Shown piece by piece: positions 63,818 through 64,000 of a DNA stretch of 64,000 nt. Positions within the stretch are counted from its first letter, which is position 1; the number at the start of each line of letters is the position of its first letter. The stretch is from Cylindrodendrum hubeiense (lineage: Eukaryota > Ascomycota > Sordariomycetes > Hypocreales > Nectriaceae). A program made the translations under genes and the position numbers. The notes under the pieces are model-generated. The model made no database searches. It saw only the letters and a list, made by a program, of their open reading frames with translations, and was not told the DNA's origin. The DNA is taken from positions 54,483-118,482 of the forward strand of contig JAANBB010000088.1 in the NCBI GenBank assembly GCA_014621425.1. The letters are read 5' to 3'.

Positions 63818-64000
63818 ATGACTACTCCCTTCGCCGCCGCCGGCGCGGAATGGATCTGGGTCCCCGCATTTGACGACGCCGCCTTCCCCGCACAATTCGT
63901 CTCGCTGCGAAGGACATTCCAGCTGGACCAGGTCCCAGAGCAGGATGTGCTGCTGCATGTTTCTGCCGATACCAGATATCGCCTGTACCTGAATGGCCAG
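63818..64000 (+). CDS. Probable alpha-L-rhamnosidase, GH78, N-terminal start (3'-truncated)
   Basis: Sixty-one codons are visible before the window ends. GAEWIWVPAFDD, VSLRRTFQL, and SADTRYRLYLNG are the typical opening of GH78 alpha-L-rhamnosidases, where an N-terminal carbohydrate-binding-like beta domain precedes the catalytic barrel. No signal peptide is seen, so an intracellular form is likely. The enzyme would release L-rhamnose from glycosides. The start is the only ATG in a good position. The call rests on a short piece; other enzymes share this N-terminal domain. Confidence 0.7.
   Translation, partial: MTTPFAAAGAEWIWVPAFDDAAFPAQFVSLRRTFQLDQVPEQDVLLHVSADTRYRLYLNGQ

Overview
The window is nuclear DNA of a filamentous ascomycete (Pezizomycotina). 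The evidence is GT-AG introns of about 47-100 nt with recognisable CTAAC-type branch sites, CT-rich promoters, and gene families confined to or expanded in moulds: HET domain, HeLo domain, fungal Zn2Cys6 regulators, RTA1-like and Pth11-type membrane proteins. It also carries a tRNA-Ser with internal Pol III boxes. The genus cannot be fixed from the sequence alone. All exon joins below were read by hand from splice sites and checked for frame; none is backed by transcripts.

Layout. 0-2.5 kb: 3' end of a transaldolase, then an anhydro-sugar kinase of the AnmK/levoglucosan-kinase family. 2.9-24 kb: a recognition or incompatibility-type stretch with a tail-anchored HET protein, a secreted GH47 alpha-mannosidase, a tRNA-Ser, a second HET protein, an AlkB-like dioxygenase, a Zn2Cys6-ankyrin fusion and a small membrane protein. 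It continues with a 1.7-kb patch of gene relics, a DUF7708-type protein and an AAA ATPase. 26.5-34.6 kb: sugar transporter, alpha/beta hydrolase, a UPC2-like regulator divergent from an RTA1-like gene (with a palindromic operator candidate between them), and a polytopic membrane protein. 37-40.6 kb: GPI-anchored surface protein, DUF4267 protein, small conserved protein.

40.8-57.7 kb: a kinase/AIG2-like/ankyrin fusion divergent from a HeLo-pseudokinase, two short-chain dehydrogenases, a HeLo-like/ankyrin protein with an acidic tail, and a Pth11-type rhodopsin-domain receptor. 57.7-61 kb is gene-poor. 61-64 kb: an MFS sugar transporter divergent from the start of a probable GH78 alpha-L-rhamnosidase, separated by an array of degenerate 53-bp repeats.

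How the genes may work together. Two catabolic pairs are suggested: transaldolase with anhydro-sugar kinase, and transporter with rhamnosidase. Eight genes have architectures associated with non-self recognition or regulated cell death (two HET, Zn2Cys6-ANK, DUF7708, AAA, kinase-AIG2-ANK, HeLo-pseudokinase, HeLo-like-ANK). The most striking is the head-to-head pair of an apparently active kinase carrying a sensor-like tail and a HeLo-pseudokinase. It has the parts of an animal RIPK/MLKL necroptosis switch; that reading is inference.
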